DNA of 64,000 bases from Cheiracanthium punctorium (lineage: Eukaryota; Arthropoda; Arachnida; Araneae; Cheiracanthiidae), in the NCBI GenBank assembly GCA_038373885.1, contig JAWZYV010018244.1, positions 62,001-126,000 of the forward strand, written 5' to 3'. A model generated the notes under the pieces. The model worked only from the letters and a program-made list of their open reading frames with translations. It did no database searches and was not told the DNA's origin. Numbering within the stretch: position 1 is the first letter of the stretch; each line of letters opens with the position of its first letter. Shown here in pieces: positions 25,401 through 35,131 of the stretch. The translations under genes and the position numbers were made by a program.

Positions 25401-28400
25401 AGTATGGTCACTTTTAGATGTACTTGTATGGATTTTAGTATGTGAAGAACTCGCAGTTTTTTACTCAGCTGCAAAAAAAATATCTAGTACATTGTGGCCT
25501 ACATACTCAAATTATTTGAAGTGCAATAGCATATGAACACTGCATTTGATTGATTTAAATCATGTTTATTTAAACTCTTGGTAAAGATGAAGTGTTCAGA
25601 AGTTGAGTGGAGTCACTCCAGACTTTTTATTTTTCATCCTAAAAATCTTAAACTTGTACATATTTTTCATTTAGTGTAATAGGAATGAGGGGACAAAGGA
25701 CAATAAAACAAATTTAAATTGTTTTTGATTTTAAAAAATCATGTTATGATTCTAGCTGGCATCACTGAAGCTATTAGGTTTAAAGTACACTTTTGATTAA
25801 ATTATTATTTATGCATGTATCATTGCATAATAGTTAATTTATGCTACTTCTATTCTAATTTCAAATATTTAGTATTTAAGTTAATTTATTATTGGTTTTT
25901 CTTTCATTTCTTTAAGGATTTCTTATTTTTATTATTAAATGTGGGAATATAAAGAGTATTAGCATGCCAGATTGCTATGGCCAAATTTCCTTGAAAATAT
26001 GCAGCAGTGCTTGGTGGAGTGAGAAATAAACTTGTTTTCTTCTGACATGTTCCAAAATGGACAGTTCTTTCTTACATATATATATATAACTCATAAGCAG
26101 ACTTCGTGCCGATTACAATCGACTGTAATCGATGACTAAAATAACATTTTACAAATTTTACAAAAATGCTATGATAAATTGTATTATTATAGAATTTTTT
26201 TCATATTTGGTTTCTTTAACATCAAGATTACTGTTATTTTACTAAATTAACATTCACTAGTCATAATCTTTTTGGAAATTTTTCGTAATCATAATCGTAA
26301 TCCATATCATTTCTTGTAATCGATTACAGATGATAGTGTAATCGCACGAAGTCTGCTCATAAGTAATTTACAATTCATTTCTAATCATATTTGTGAACTC
26401 AATTATTTCAAAGAAATTTTATACATGTTAATGTGTTGTTTTATTTTTAGGAGGCAGTAGTGGTAGTGCAATGAGTGCTGCCATAAAACTTGCTAAGAGC
26501 CTAAAAGAAGGCCAGAGATGTGTTGTTATTCTACCTGACGGGGTTCGAAATTACATGACTAAGTTCCTATCGGATAGTTGGCTTTCTCTGAGAGATTTTA
26601 TTGACATACATTCTGAAATGAGTGCCAAGCATTGGTAAGTACTGCTCCCTTTCTCTTTTCTTTCCCTTGGTATATCGGCATTTTTGTTTTCTGTATACAA
26701 TATCGAATCTTTAGAAAAAAGTACAATAAAGCAAATGTGTGTATGTGTGGGGGACACTAACACAACTTTAGCAATAAAAAAATCTGATGTGTCCAACACA
26801 TGACTTCCTTGCACGTCTATTAGATCAAAAATATTTTCGTCGCACTTCCTCTAAACTTATTTGTTTGAAAGAGATAAAATATCAATAATAGTAAGGTTTA
26901 GCGATTTCTAGCCAAATATTTCGATATCGCCAAGCTGAGTTCAATTTGAAAGATTTCCTTCTGACACTTTATTTCGCGATATTTCACCAAAAGCCGACAA
27001 ACTTGAGATAGTCTGCGAGATTTTCGGGATAGCCAAAGTAGTCATTGACCACGAACTTACAATGAATTGAATGCATCCATACACCTCAATGTATTTAAAG
27101 TCATTTGGCTCACCTTGTAAATAAATTCTCAGTCGATTGCTGTCAAAAAAGATATTGAAAACAGTTAGATATTACAATTGTTCTAAATACAAAGTTCAAA
27201 ATTCTACGGGTTAAAGTTTTAGAGTTATACAAAATACGAAATAATTTTTGCGCCAAATTTGGCGATATTTCGGTGAAACTCGTCACTGTCGATGACATTT
27301 GGCGAGATTTTAAGCATGAACCAAACAATGACAGATTATCGCCAAATATGGCGATATTTCGCCAAAACTCGCCAAGAACAATGACAAATGGCGATACTTT
27401 GGGCATGGACCAAATGACTGACTATTGCCAAATTTGGCAATATTTCGCCAAAACTCGCCAAGGTCGAGGACAGACGGCGAGATTTTGGGCATGTACCAAA
27501 CAATTACTGTCTACAGTTGTATTATATTGAAGATGTCCATACACATTAAAGTACTGAAATTCTTTTCGGTGGTCCTGTAAATAAACTCTCCCGTAGATTG
27601 GAACCAAAAATCGAGATGCACAACTAGATATTAAAACAATCTTATATATGAAATTTCATGATAGTTTTTGAGATTTGAGAGTTAAATATGCACACACGTA
27701 CACCAAAAGTCGCCAAGCTTGGCGACTTTTGGCATAGTTCTTGAGGGAGGCACGTGACCGTGGTCGGACCATTACCTAACTTATGTGGTAGGAGGGTACT
27801 GTGCTTGAAATGGATGAATGCCCCTAAAATTGTCATTGACCGTAATGTATTGGAAATCTTTTGAGTGTTCCTGTAGCAGAACTATAAATGATAAAGACAC
27901 TTTTTTTAATGGAGAAATTCATTTTCTAACTCTTTACAGAATATATCACTTCTGAGTCGTTTAAAATATCCCAATACCTCTAAAAAACGCTTTAATGAAT
28001 TTCGGCCCATAGAGCGTAATGTATTTCGAATCTTTTGGGAGGTCCTGTAGATAAACAATCCAGTTGAATGGAACCAAAAGGGGAGGTGCACAACTAGATG
28101 TTACAACTATCCAAAATATGAAGTTTCGACATTCTACGCCTAATAGCTTTTGAGTTAGGCGAGTTTAATGAATTTTGGCCCATAGAGCGTAATGTATTTC
28201 GAATCTTTTGGGCGGTCCTGTACATAAACTATCCATTCGATTGCCACCAAAAGGGGAGGTGCACAACTAGATCATAGAACAATCCTAAATATCAAATCTC
28301 AACATTCTACGACCAATAGTTTTTGAGATATGCGAGTTACATACATACATACGTACGTACGTACGTACAGACGGCATGGAAAAACTGGCCACAATAGACT

Positions 28401-30471
28401 CGCCGCTGGTCAAAATGAGTTGCAGACGTGTTAATATGATCGTGCATGCTAGCCTACGATGAGATGCATCGAAAAAATTTTTTAAATTAAATTTAGAGGT
28501 AGTCAAAATTGGTTTTTTGTCGAAATTTGGCCCCCAAAATTTTTCGGGATCACATTACTTCCTTATACTATGTACAAGGAAGTAAAAAAGTAGGTACACA
28601 AACCATATTTATACATTTTTTTTTTTCTCTGGATGTTTTAAGATTATTGCATTTAATTAGCCTTATATATGGCACTTCTATTTCATAGATAGAACATTTA
28701 TTAAAAAAAAAAAAAAAAAAAAAAAATGCTACATATTTGTTATTGACTTAGATTTAGAACTTGATACTAAAATTTTGAGAAGATAGATGAAATAAGAATG
28801 TATAAATAAAGAAATTTTATAATAATAATTATTTATTTGTAAAAAAATTTCTTTCTATTTAAAGGTGGTGGGACTTAAAAGTCAGTGCCTTGAATCTTGC
28901 TGCGCCTTTAACCATATTGCCTCACATGTCTTGTCAAGATGCTATTGACATCATGAACAAGGAAGGATATGATCAGTTACCTGTTGTAGATGATGCTGGG
29001 TAAGCATATAGTTCAAGTTAAAAGGTTTGGGACTTAATTTTTTGAAACTGTGTGTATCTTACTATGCTATCTTCTTTTTTTTTCCCCTAGTGTTATTAAA
29101 GGTATGGTTACCCTAGGCAATATCATGGCAAAAATAATGAGTGGCAAAGTCATGTCAACATCATATGTTTCTGATATCTTGTACACAGAGTTTTATAAGG
29201 TAAGTATATTAACATTGAAATTCTAAAAGCTACTATTATTAAACTGTTCACCATTTTTTACAAATATTATATCATTTATATTTATACAAACAGATTACTT
29301 TGGAGACGTCTTTGGGAAGATTATCAAGGATATTGGATAAAGCTCATTTTGCTCTTGTAGTGCATGACTTAAGGCAGTGTAAGTAACAATTTTTAGCTTT
29401 CTAGTGAATGGAGAAAGAAACTGTTAGTACAGTTTTTAAGATTTTATTACCTTTTGTGTGTATATCTATAGATATAGCAGGTTAATTGAATAAAATATTT
29501 TTTTACTCAATACAAATTCCCAGTCTAGCTCTTTGTTATTTAAATTAGTTCCATGGTTAAATTATGCGTTTATATATATAATCTGAAAAACTGGAAAATG
29601 TTTTTAAAATTTATTGATCTTTATTCTTGTTATAAATTTATTCAAATATTCAATTGACTGCTGAAATTTTGCATGAGCTTGGTTTTTATATTTAGGAAGT
29701 ACACATTTGAAACCATTACTGTTCAAAAACAATTCAAAAATCTTTTTTAAAAATTATTTAATGTTAAATGATTTTTAATAGGCATTTATTTGTTTCAAAA
29801 TATCAATATTAATTCTAAAAGTGATTTATTACCAAAGAAACAAAATTATTTTTTAAAATAAATTTTGCTTATCTTGGTTTTCCCCTAAAGTCACCCCCCC
29901 CCCGGGGTATTACAGTATACTGAAATTAAAAGTCAGTGGTTTACTTGTGTGTAATAAAAACCCCTCTAGCCTTTAGTCACACCCTCTGAAGTTTATACAT
30001 TACACATTGAAAAAGTTATTACATTTTGGGAAAATTTCAGTGGAACATAATGAGTACTAGTTAACTATACTTGTTTTAAGTATGTGCCGACCATATTTTC
30101 AGATGCTTGTTTTGTTATAATTTTAAGTAAACAAGTGTCTAGTGTTCATCAATATATTTTGGTGTTATTAAATTCAATTTGAAGTGAATAAATTGTATGT
30201 AATATATATTATTATAAACGTGTGAGTTTTTAAAACTAATATTATGTTACTCTAAGTATCATTACAGTTATGATAATATCATTATTATTATTATTATTTT
30301 TAAATAGTTGTTGAGCGAGAGAAGATTGAAACCAAGCAGATTGTTATTGGTGTTGTCACTCGAATGGACCTGATTAGCTTTATTACTAATGAAGATTATC
30401 ACCATAAATCGGATTCTTCTTCACCAGCTCCAACTCAGGATGGAACCGATGAAGAAGATCTGAACATATAA
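7692..30471 (+). CDS. CBS: Cystathionine beta-synthase, complete 12-exon gene
   Basis: Coding exons: 7692-7834, 11472-11578, 19163-19297, 19638-19852, 21978-22139, 22258-22383, 23616-23700, 26451-26634, 28865-28999, 29091-29199, 29294-29378, 30308-30471. They sum to 1650 nt, giving 549 residues plus TAA, close to the usual animal length of about 550. Every junction is GT-AG with matching phase. CBS condenses serine and homocysteine to cystathionine with PLP, the first step of transsulfuration, in the cytosol. Visible: heme ligand pair Cys30 and His43 with the same 13-residue spacing as in vertebrate CBS; PLP lysine Lys97 in GGSVKDR; TSGNTG at 124-129; GTGGT loop at 234-238; CPNC at 250-253; GGSSGS at 325-330; WWW at 386-388; two CBS domains in about 395-535. 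Introns are long and full of transposons. The ATG is the first in its exon, but six open codons precede it after the acceptor, so an upstream start in an unseen exon cannot be excluded. Confidence 0.96.
8472..10773 (-). mobile_element. piggyBac element, complete ends, decayed transposase
   Basis: TTAA target duplication at 8468-8471 and 10774-10777. The ends CACTAGGACACTGG and (inverted) CACTAGAACGCCGG match, and each end has a subterminal GGTGTCNNNNTGACACC-type palindrome (8517-8532, 10741-10757). The element is 2302 bp, of normal piggyBac size, and lies in the first CBS intron, antisense to CBS. Confidence 0.92.
8685..10332 (-). pseudogene. piggyBac transposase, broken by frameshift and stops
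   Basis: The frame starts at ATG 10332 with an acidic Ser/Asp/Glu-rich N-terminus typical of the family. The catalytic core shows [20 protein letters not shown] and [13 protein letters not shown], which carry the expected three Asp residues. The Cys-rich C-terminal zinc domain ([28 protein letters not shown]) ends at TAA 8685. Damage: a frameshift near 9960 in an A-run, and in-frame stops near 9928, 9453 and 8961. With these ignored, the protein would be close to family length. It is dead as an autonomous element, although its ends look usable in trans. Confidence 0.92.
10784..11187. mobile_element. hAT-like MITE with 32-bp minisatellite core
   Basis: The ends CAGGGGGTTGATCCAGGAAT and (inverted) CAGGGATGGATGCAGGGAAA are similar, flanked by ATATG at 10779-10783 and 11188-11192. 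The right two thirds is a tandem array. The element abuts the piggyBac TTAA at 10774-10777. Confidence 0.72.
10960..11160. repeat. 32-bp minisatellite, about six copies
   Basis: The motif TTTTGTGAAGGGTCC followed by TTTTAATCGATTATAA recurs with its TTTTG at steps of 32, 32, 32, 32 and 31 bp from 10976. It lies inside the MITE at 10784-11187. Confidence 0.85.
11472..11578 (+). CDS. CBS: CBS exon 2
   Basis: Acceptor TTATTTCAG, donor GTAAGT. It codes residues 48-83 plus one base of 84, including IGNTPLIRL, the start of the type II PLP fold. The preceding 3.6-kb intron contains the piggyBac fossil and a hAT-like MITE. Confidence 0.95.
12618..13019. mobile_element. Tigger/pogo-like MITE
   Basis: TA flanks at 12616-12617 and 13020-13021. 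The ends CAGTGAAACCTTAATTAAT and (inverted) CAGTAAAACTTTGATTATC match at about three quarters of positions. CAGTRAAACC ends with a TA duplication are characteristic of Tigger/pogo elements. It has no transposase. Confidence 0.6.
14281..14443. mobile_element. hAT-like MITE, 163 bp, 6-bp target duplication
   Basis: The ends CAGGGATCGCG and (inverted) CAGGGTTCGCG are flanked on both sides by CTTAGA (14275-14280, 14444-14449). Confidence 0.82.
14541..14940 (+). pseudogene. mariner-family transposon fossil
   Basis: It starts with a mariner-like terminal motif (ATTGTCTGGAAAGTTTGTGCC, trimmed here). Further on, a frame reads [17 protein letters not shown], equivalent to the stretch around the second catalytic Asp in mariner transposases; the ARPH that normally follows has been deleted and stops follow. 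The right end is lost. It lies in sense orientation in CBS intron 2. Confidence 0.65.
15876..15978. repeat. Short inverted-repeat element
   Basis: ATCAACCCTCAAAGTG (15876-15891) and its near-complement CACTTTAAGGGTTGAT (15963-15978) enclose 71 bp. It may be a small MITE; the target duplication is unclear. Confidence 0.5.
16400..17100. mobile_element. Foldback element with about 160-bp inverted arms
   Basis: Sequence from about 16401 to 16580 reappears inverted at about 16940-17097. Paired landmarks include TTACGAATTGCAC with GTGTAATTCGTTA, GATCTAATGGTC with GACCATTAGATC, AGAGCCCCT with AGGGGCTCT, and AAAACACAAACATT with AATGTTTGTGTTTT. The arms differ by scattered substitutions; the central part is unique. 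No transposase. Confidence 0.75.
18246..18271. repeat. (AT)n microsatellite
   Basis: An uninterrupted AT dinucleotide run in CBS intron 2. Confidence 0.9.
19163..19297 (+). CDS. CBS: CBS exon 3, PLP lysine
   Basis: Acceptor TTATTTAAG, donor GTGTGT. It codes residues 84-128. It contains [14 protein letters not shown], in which Lys97 forms the Schiff base with PLP, and most of the TSGNTG substrate loop, whose last glycine is split by the next intron. The 7.6-kb intron before it is the longest in the gene. Confidence 0.97.
19439..19468. repeat. Poly-A tract
   Basis: About 30 consecutive A in the 340-bp intron between CBS exons 3 and 4. Length is prone to sequencing error. Confidence 0.9.
19638..19852 (+). 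CDS. CBS: CBS exon 4
   Basis: Acceptor GTTTTAG, donor GTGTGC after CAG. It codes residues 129-200, with the conserved strings [10 protein letters not shown] and [10 protein letters not shown] of the catalytic core. The open frame runs past both splice sites, but the flanking extensions have no resemblance to CBS. Confidence 0.97.
19853..21977. other. CBS intron 4, 2.1 kb
   Basis: Contains the Tc1-like fossil (20400-20990), a poly-T tract and (CA)n near 21617; otherwise plain AT-rich intron. Confidence 0.6.
20400..20990 (-). pseudogene. Tc1-like transposase fossil
   Basis: Read on the minus strand from about 20980, fragments in several frames match the order of a Tc1 transposase: ELSETE and [19 protein letters not shown] (paired HTH), then [18 protein letters not shown] and [12 protein letters not shown] just before where the first catalytic Asp would be. 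A poly-T tract (20736-20762) interrupts it. The strand's far end, GGGCCACCCTGTATA at 20400-20414, resembles a Tc1/mariner terminus. No intact catalytic core remains. Confidence 0.7.
21978..22139 (+). CDS. CBS: CBS exon 5, PLP-phosphate loop and CxxC
   Basis: Acceptor GATTTCAG, donor GTAGGC, phase 0 on both sides. It codes residues 201-254 with [13 protein letters not shown], the GTGGT loop that holds the PLP phosphate (234-238) and CPNC (250-253), matching the CxxC of animal CBS. Confidence 0.97.
22258..22383 (+). CDS. CBS: CBS exon 6
   Basis: Acceptor TTCCAG, donor GTAAAT, phase 0 on both sides. It codes residues 255-296, including [12 protein letters not shown] and [10 protein letters not shown]. 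The intron before it is only 118 bp, the second shortest in the gene. Confidence 0.97.
22984..23033. repeat. 19-bp hairpin
   Basis: GTCTGCATGCCTGTAGGAG pairs with CTCCTACGGGCATGCAGAC around a 12-nt loop, with one position that would be a G-U pair in RNA. A shortened relative of one arm lies just upstream (22961-22980). Confidence 0.7.
23616..23700 (+). CDS. CBS: CBS exon 7
   Basis: Acceptor TTCCCTAG, donor GTATGT. It codes residues 297-324 and ends inside GLLCGG, the lead-in to the serine that contacts the PLP ring nitrogen (Ser327, in the next exon). Confidence 0.96.
23822..24090 (+). mobile_element. tRNA-derived SINE
   Basis: It begins with a degraded tRNA-like head (GTAGTACATTGCACTGTCAT, then CAGGGGTTTGTGCAAG as a B-box relic). 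After it comes CAGCCTTTCATCCCTTGAGT and a GTCGATAAAATG block, a layout common to tRNA-derived SINEs of invertebrates. Intron 7 of CBS, sense orientation. Confidence 0.55.
24643..25625 (+). repeat. Dispersed repeat, copy 1, with internal tandem units
   Basis: Starts near GAACATGTAAGGAAAGTATG and ends near GGTAAAGATGAAGTGTTCAG. The inside has repeated units of about 175 bp, each with a TACATT...GGCC...AAATTCTTGAAAG motif. A second copy in the same orientation spans 52447-54787. Not coding. Confidence 0.75.
26098..26355. mobile_element. hAT-type MITE, 258 bp
   Basis: Exact 8-bp target duplication CTCATAAG at 26090-26097 and 26356-26363. Inverted ends CAGACTTCGTGC are identical, followed on both sides by GATTAC-containing sequence. 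It lies 88 bp upstream of CBS exon 8. Confidence 0.92.
26451..26634 (+). CDS. CBS: CBS exon 8
   Basis: Acceptor TATTTTTAG, donor GTAAGT. It codes residues 325-385: GGSSGS, then [19 protein letters not shown], the end of the catalytic core and the start of the linker. The donor splits the first Trp of the WWW motif. Confidence 0.97.
27251..27510. repeat. Tandem repeat rich in GGCGA/TCGCC
   Basis: Three units start at 27251, 27340 and 27426 (steps 89 and 86 bp), each with (C/T)GCCAAATWTGGC followed by a GATATTTCGCC-type core, then ATGACA, GGCGAGATTTTG-like and GCATG.ACCAAA. The CGCCAAATTTGGCG at the first start is itself a perfect palindrome. Confidence 0.85.
27530..28340. repeat. Degenerate tandem repeat, about 174-bp unit
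   Basis: AATGAATTTYGGCCCATAGA recurs at 27994 and 28168 with AAGGGGAGGTGCACAACTAG in each. Related but more diverged units lie near 27548 and 27081, the GGCGA repeats intervening. Confidence 0.75.
27703..27732. repeat. 30-bp perfect palindrome
   Basis: A gapless palindrome centred on AAGCTT with arms CCAAAAGTCGCCAAG and complement. Confidence 0.9.
28865..28999 (+). CDS. CBS: CBS exon 9, linker and first CBS domain
   Basis: Acceptor ATTTAAAG, donor GTAAGC. It codes residues 386-430. WWW at 386-388 is followed by the start of the regulatory Bateman module, with [16 protein letters not shown] and [10 protein letters not shown]. In mammals this module binds S-adenosylmethionine; whether this enzyme responds to it cannot be read from sequence. 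Confidence 0.96.
29091..29199 (+). CDS. CBS: CBS exon 10
   Basis: Acceptor TTTCCCCTAG, donor GTAAGT. It codes residues 431-467, with [11 protein letters not shown] closing the first CBS domain. The intron before it is 91 bp, the shortest of the gene. Confidence 0.96.
29294..29378 (+). CDS. CBS: CBS exon 11, second CBS domain
   Basis: Acceptor ACAAACAG, donor GTAAGT. It codes residues 468-495: [20 protein letters not shown], the first half of the second CBS domain. Confidence 0.96.
30308..30471 (+). CDS. CBS: CBS exon 12, C-terminus and stop
   Basis: Acceptor TTTTAAATAG. It codes residues 496-549 and TAA at 30469-30471. [15 protein letters not shown] ends the second CBS domain, then a Ser/Pro/Asp/Glu-rich tail of about 25 residues that looks disordered. 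Confidence 0.95.
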
Positions 30472-31852
30472 TGCTGACTTCATTGTTGAAATATATTCCT
30501 TGCATTTGTATTAGTTTCTTTCATGTTTTTAATAATGTATAATTTTTATGTATTTTTACCCCCCCTCCCCATAACCATTTGCATTCATCTAATTTCTGAA
30601 ACATATTTCTTTTTAGTAAAAAATATTTACTTTATTGTTCCTGTGTTTTTGATATCTAACATAATTTTTTATTTATGTAATTTTTAACTAATAATACATA
30701 CTAGCAGTTGAGAGTTAAAATTATAGTTAAATGCTGGCATTGGAAAAATACTAAATTTATAGAAAATTGGTAGGGGGAATCTGATAAAATACTATCAGTG
30801 GTGATGTAAAATATTTTCCCCCAAAATGTGATAATATATTATTGTAATATTTTTAAATTTTAACAAAATTACTGAGAGCAAGTTCCCCTCTAAAATATAT
30901 ACTTATGTACATGTTTAGGAGCTACCATTCTAAGGTATATTTAATTTTTTTTAATGGTCAGTTTTTTAATTAACTTTTCATAAACTTCTTTCCATCTGAT
31001 AACCGTCAAATTTTGCATTTTTCTCCTTATGGTATTTTATTCATATTTTTAAAAAATTTCTTTTTATATAAGGTTTCAAAAGCTTTTCATATATCAGTGT
31101 TTTAAGCTAACATTTTTTTTGTGGATTTATGAATGCAGTTAAAAATGAAGCAAAGTTGAGATTGAAACTTGAAGTAGGGTTTGCAATATCTGCTGCTTTT
31201 ATTGCTGATTATAGTTGCCATTCTTAATTTACATGAAAATTTTCTTTCCCTTCTTACGCTTGAAGTCATTTTACAAATTTCTATATCCTTACTTTATATT
31301 CATTTTTTGTTTAGAAGTATGCATGCAATACTTCCAACTTTTTATTTTTTTGCAACATATTGTAAATATTTGGACTTGCATACAAGTGTGAAAAATCCCA
31401 TCCTATCATTTTCTGTCCCCTCTTTTCAAGTGTTCCCAATTATATATTGTATTTGTGTTATGTTGCTTTAAAAAAAGAAAATTTTTTTTGGAGTTGAAAG
31501 CCTAGAACTGTAAAAAACTCGGAAATGTGATTTATCATTTTAATATGATGATGTTTGTGTAGGTATACTTGTAAGATGGAAGTGAGATTTTTTAAACTTT
31601 TCTAAAGTATATATTTATGTAGACATTTTGTTCTAACTTTTTGTTTTTGCTTTTTTATCCCTTCTTTCTATGTGTATATACATGTAAATTAATGCATTCC
31701 GTATCTGTTCCAAGAAAATGCGGTCCTGTTTAAAGTGTAGTTTAAATGTTGGAGCTGTAAAGTTAGTTAGTAAATTTAGTTTATTTGTTTAACAGTAAGT
31801 TATGTGCTAAAACAATAATTTGTTCTTGAAAACTATTTGTAATGCACGGACA

Positions 31853-31858
31853 AATAAA
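31853..31858 (+). promoter_or_regulatory. Candidate polyadenylation signal (proximal)
   Basis: AATAAA followed by TTATGTTTCTAGTGTTT, a T/GT-rich run suited to a downstream element. Use of this site would give a 1.4-kb 3' UTR. Confidence 0.35.
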
Positions 31859-34209
31859 TTATGTTTCTAGTGTTTCAGAAAAATTCTTAATTTTCTATTT
31901 TGTTTTGAAAGTGAAAAAATTGTTCTAATCTCGTTTAGGATTGCAAAGTTTCTTAAAAAATATTTATTGATAACAGTGTTAAATAAGTTAGTAAAGTAAC
32001 TCAAATACTGTAATACAGCAAACATTTTTCTTGGGACATCATTAAATCACCTTATTATTATTATTTTGTGTGTATATAGTTCTTTTTTCTTTTACTTGTT
32101 GATAATCTATGTATCATTCTTAAAAAGGCATAAAATGATGTATATAACTGTGCCTTTTTCTGGATACATACTATATATGCTCAAATATATTTTCTTTGTA
32201 TTTTTCAATTGAACAGGCTAATAATTTATGTTAAAAAGAAATCTCTAACCAACCTCCACCCTCTCTTACTGTTTTGTGTACTATAATTACGAACTAATAA
32301 ATATGATAATATATTAGGTTTGTATACTGTTATTAAGTAAGCTTATATTTGAGCATATACAGTATAATACATATTCCTTATTTCCTTTTATTATTGTATT
32401 TTGGATTATGATTATTTTCTGAATATTGTATGCATGTTATTTTATTAATGTTATTTATTTTGATATAAGAAATGCATGATATTGAACAAAAATCATCTTG
32501 TGATATTTTAAAATTGTTTTTTTGCACATGAATTATTTTTGCTAAAATTATGTTTGTGTTAGTTTCTACGAGTATTAACAAATAACTTGAACAGTCTTTG
32601 AATCAAAGGAAAATTAAATTGTTTGGGTTTTGTAATTTTTTTTTTCTTTTTAAATTCACTGTTGTGCAAAAATAAAAATACTACTGCATACTTTTTTCCC
32701 CAACCATTTTCATTTAAGTAATTTTTGGGGAGATCATTGATTTCAGTTATAAACTAAGACTAAAAAACTACTAACACAAAATTTAAATGCAAGTTTAATG
32801 TAATACTGGTGCATTTTCCTTTGACTTTTAGAATGAGCTGACTTTATTTTGTTACCCTATTTCTTCACCCAAAGTTTCTTGTGCTGATTGTATTTATTGT
32901 AACACTAGAGATCTCAGTCCCTTGCTATGCAAATAGTTATTTTTTCCTCAAATTTAATTATTTATATCATTTAAAGTTGCACAAAATAATCTGTATTGAT
33001 ACAAGTACTAAAAAAGAAATCCTATCTAGTTTCCAAGATATTTTGCTGTAATCTATATACCTTGGAACTCAGCTTGCATGAAGAGAAATTTAAAAAAAAC
33101 ATTTTTCTCTCCCCTTTTTTTGTTTTAATAATTTATGAAGGAGTTTCAATAGAATTTTTTAAAATCACTTTTTAGAGTGTTATCCTTGTTGATAATGTTG
33201 TTTTGCTTTTATATAGTTTAAAGCTTTTTAAAATTGGCATTTTGTAATACTGGAGGTAGTTTTGCACTGTATTGCTGTTATTTTTCAGGCATTATTATTT
33301 AATTAATTCAGCAAATTTTCATGTAATTTGTTGTTAGTTTTATGTTTGTGTGATTATGGTAACTCTACACTAGGGAAAATTTGTTAGAAAAATATTGTCA
33401 GGTGTCTTATATGTATGCTATGATGTAAAACCATCACACATTTATATAAAATTTTAAATTTGCTCCTTTGTATATTAAAACTATTTTCTAAGAACAGAGT
33501 ATGAGGCTATTAAAAAACAACATTTCTAATTTAAATTTATACTTTCTGAAGGTGTGCCTTTTAGAAATCTTAGAATACAGTCTACCCATTCTGAACTATT
33601 TGCACAATAAGTAGATATGTGTAGAAGTATATTTTAAAATATCTTTGAAATAATCTTATGAAAGTTTATTATGAAATTATTAATTATTATAAATATTTTT
33701 TTTAAAAACACACATATTATGAAAGAAAATTGTTAACTGCTTTCACAATATTTTGTGTTAGTACTTAGTATTTGTATGAATTAGTCAATTTTACTTTTAG
33801 TGCTAATTATTTATGTACAATTTCATAGATTTAGTCTACTTGATTCTGTAGTGTTAGCACACTTTAATCGAACTGTTGTTGCATAAGAGGAAAAGAAAAT
33901 TGCACTTGCATGTTGTGAAAAAGTTTCATTTTTTATGCATGTAATTTATCTTTAATGATTCAAAATATTTAGTTAGTTTTTCTGAGGAAAATTACTGTTT
34001 AATTGATTCAGATTTTTCTTTCATATTACAAGCCATACATTTTCAGTTCTACTTTATTGTTATTATTTTTGTAATAAAGGTTTCTTTCTTTTTTTTTTTA
34101 AAAAAAAAGCTTTTTGTATTGTTCATTCCATGTAAAATTTTCAATGTTAGTACTTGGACATTTGTAACAATACTCTCCCTTAAATGGAAGTTAAAATGTA
34201 AATTGTTTC

Positions 34210-34215
34210 AATAAA
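34210..34215 (+). promoter_or_regulatory. Candidate polyadenylation signal (distal)
   Basis: AATAAA in a T- and A-rich context, followed about 20 bp later by a GT/T-rich stretch (TCATGTGTATTTTTCC). It is the last strong signal before a more complex intergenic region. Confidence 0.4.
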
Positions 34216-34233
34216 CATATTTTTGAATTAAAG

Positions 34234-35130
34234 CTCATGTGTATTTTTCCTGTGAAAGGTGGAGTGGAAAAAGATACCACATATTGGTGATTCAGCTTAC
34301 AAATTAAAAAATCAGAATTATAATTCAACAGTTAATTTATTACAGATTACTTAATCTTTCATCTAGATGAAGTTTTAGTTGAGCAACAATGAAAATTACT
34401 TGGATCTTGTGATATCAAGTTGATTTACATAACTTAAAATTTGAGCAGCTTCAATATTTATTTGTACTGTTTGAAAATTGTTCACCGTGCATCACAAATT
34501 AAGGCTTTCTGAAATGTTTTTTATATTTTAATTAAAATTTCTTTCTTTTATATATGTGTTGCATACTTAAAGGACATACATTTTGCATATTTCTAGAAGT
34601 TTGTAAATAGTTGTTGCTCAAATGCATCTACTTTTAGATATGTTTCTTTTGCGGAAAAAAATCAAATTATTCTCCAAGAATAAAAATGTCACCATTCACT
34701 TGTACTGGTAAATTGTAACAGTACTTCCCTCTAAAATAGCCCAAGAATGCCCCATAGAAATCAACTTTGATAATAGCCAAAAACTCTCCAATTACAAAAA
34801 TAACTATTATGCCCTAAACATGGAGGCTTTGCAGATTATAACGACAGATGGCGCTATAAATGACATACGCATGCGCGGATAGATCCTGGATGGAACGCTA
34901 TACTGAGGAAGAGAGCAAGGCATTTTGAGACCAGAGCTGAGGAAGGCAGTGGCTGCTACCGAAAGTGCTACTGACGGCTTTTAATGTGTTTTTATCTACT
35001 TTTAAAGATTTTAATTCTGTCCATCCTATTGCTTTTAAATTAATGTTATGGTATTTTGGGCTAATCAAGAAAGTGCTGTATTAGGTTTCCAAATCTTGAA
35101 TTTGTCTTTTTGTTACACCTTTATAGCATC
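34234..35130. other. Intergenic, with a small GC-rich motif block
   Basis: Mostly plain AT-rich DNA. At 34840-34930 the composition changes: AGATGGCGCTAT, then ACGCATGCGCGG, which contains an NRF1-like GCATGCGC core. It could be a promoter, but no exon with a confident product follows. Confidence 0.35.
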
Positions 35131-35131
35131 C

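Larger units (their letters stand above)
26635..28864. other. CBS intron 8, 2.2 kb, almost entirely repeat
   Basis: About 26830-28590 is a complex of tandem and palindromic repeats, described separately. It ends with (TACA)n/(TACG)n near 28341-28368 and a block ending ACTTCCTTATACTATGTACA; a poly-A tract follows at 28702-28725. Confidence 0.65.
30472..34233 (+). other. Probable CBS 3' UTR and downstream sequence
   Basis: AT-rich sequence with no reading frame of interest follows the CBS stop. Canonical AATAAA signals stand at 31853-31858, 34073-34078 and 34210-34215; the last two are close together and would imply a 3' UTR of about 3.7 kb. Several T-rich tracts and short stretches near 30554 and 33100 break it up, but I see no transposon with ends. 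Where transcription really stops cannot be decided here. Confidence 0.45.

Noticed and set aside
31181..31471. 96-codon hydrophobic + strand frame in the CBS 3' region
   Set aside because: A Leu/Ile/Phe-rich translation is expected from T-rich DNA; there is no start context or similarity to support a gene.
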